Assembly: GCA_028275265.1 (NCBI GenBank) | Contig: JAPWUZ010000177.1 | Coordinates: 1-5,748, forward strand | Reading direction: 5' to 3' | Origin: Armatimonadota bacterium | Lineage (GTDB): Bacteria > Armatimonadota > HRBIN16 | DNA: 5,748 nt | Shown: positions 5,167 through 5,748 of the stretch, one piece after another | Layout: the number at the start of each line of letters is the position of its first letter | Numbering within the stretch: position 1 is the stretch's first letter | Made by a program: the position numbers and the translations under genes | The notes under the pieces: model-generated | Told to the model about the DNA's origin: nothing | Seen by the model: only the letters and a program-made list of their open reading frames with translations | The model's database searches: none

Positions 5167-5748
5167 TCAATCCGCGACCTTACGTCCTGCGCGAATCGGT
5201 CAATGAACCCCTGTACGTAACTGAACACATCTGTCGTGGGGTCCTTGATCAGCGGCGTCAGGTCCATCCCATAAATCAGGCTGGTGGATACATCCACGCC
5301 GTGCGACTCGAAGTAAGTCGCGTGCGCTCGCCTCCGCCCCATCGTGGCGAGGTCATAACGCTTACCGCCACAGATTTGTGAGTCGAACACACCCAACAAC
5401 GCCGCCGCCAGGTTTTCATGCGCCGAGACGTCCATCGGCACCTTGTCGCTGTCCGCCATCCAGTCCAGGTCGCGCCAGACTTCACAGCCCAGCACCTGCT
5501 GCGGCTTCGCATCGTCTGGCAGTTCGCGCAGGGCGGCAATTACCCGCAGGGTTACCGCCACATGCGTATCGTGCTTATCCGCCAGGTTGTGCGTGTACAC
5601 AATCCGTGGGCGCGTGGCGAGGAACACCTTTTTGAGGTCCTCCTTCACTGCCGGATTGCTTCCGTCTTTGGTAGCGGCACTGGAATAGTCCAGAAAAATC
5701 TGCGCGGTGTATTCGCCCACGACCGCCGCCTTCTTCTGTTCCTTGCGC
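5154..5748 (-). CDS. PIG-L/LmbE-type N-deacetylase, 3' part only
   Basis: About 197 residues of the C-terminal portion of a zinc-dependent deacetylase of the PIG-L/LmbE family, which removes N-acetyl groups from GlcNAc-type sugars or conjugates. Seen: a R-x-E-Q-x-x-A-A helix right at the window edge followed by a FLDYSS strand, the usual segment after the first zinc motif; then RIVYTHNLADKHDTHVAV, whose KHDTH (5576-5562) holds the expected third zinc-ligand His; then GCEVWRDLDW, a FDSQICGGKRYDLAT segment and a MDLTPLI segment near the end. The N-terminus with the expected H-P-D-D-E-like zinc motif lies beyond the right edge, so activity cannot be judged. A GTG at 5720 is not a real start, because conserved sequence continues upstream of it. 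It heads the visible minus-strand group. The TAG at 5156-5154 is followed by a coding-like -1 frame, so the true C-terminus is uncertain. Its small-molecule substrate is unknown; the neighbouring sugar kinase suggests free amino sugars. Confidence 0.9.
   Translation of the reverse strand, partial: RKEQKKAAVVGEYTAQIFLDYSSAATKDGSNPAVKEDLKKVFLATRPRIVYTHNLADKHDTHVAVTLRVIAALRELPDDAKPQQVLGCEVWRDLDWMADSDKVPMDVSAHENLAAALLGVFDSQICGGKRYDLATMGRRRAHATYFESHGVDVSTSLIYGMDLTPLIKDPTTDVFSYVQGFIDRFAQDVRSRIEKVR

Noticed and set aside
5718..5720. GTG at 5720 as the start of the deacetylase.
   Set aside because: The frame remains open to the window edge and the upstream residues match the family's R-x-E-Q-x-x-A-A helix, so the gene is simply cut by the window.

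Overview
The window is gene-dense, GC-rich bacterial chromosome with two convergent gene groups and no mobile element, CRISPR array or RNA gene that I can recognise. GC-rich codon use, a Tat-exported Gfo/Idh/MocA oxidoreductase, a PIG-L deacetylase with a KHDTH motif and a ROK sugar kinase are a mix common in Armatimonadota, Planctomycetota and similar carbohydrate-degrading lineages. Armatimonadota is my best guess, but this is inference from gene style only.

Plus strand (1-3020): a short leader with a clear Shine-Dalgarno precedes a GH51 alpha-L-arabinofuranosidase (166-1704). It is followed within 14 bp by a Tat-signal Gfo/Idh/MocA oxidoreductase (1719-3020), whose ribosome binding site includes the stop codon of the first gene. 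This looks like a two-gene sugar-processing operon: a cytoplasmic glycosidase beside an exported sugar oxidoreductase.

Minus strand (5748-3012, read right to left): the 3' part of a PIG-L/LmbE-type N-deacetylase that runs off the right edge; a 53-codon coding-like frame of unknown status (5005-5166), which overlaps the start of the next gene; a ROK-family sugar kinase (4173-5018); a 56-aa unrecognised small protein (4006-4176) joined to the kinase by an ATGA overlap; and a membrane-anchored endonuclease/exonuclease/phosphatase-fold protein (3012-3959). The tight spacing suggests one operon. The deacetylase and ROK kinase together suggest handling of N-acetylated amino sugars, but the kinase substrate cannot be fixed from sequence.

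The two groups meet tail to tail with a 9-bp overlap of their last codons. The items most worth checking are the kinase-coupled 56-aa protein with a basic head and acidic tail, the orphan frame between deacetylase and kinase, and the short stop-containing leader frame before the phosphatase-fold gene.
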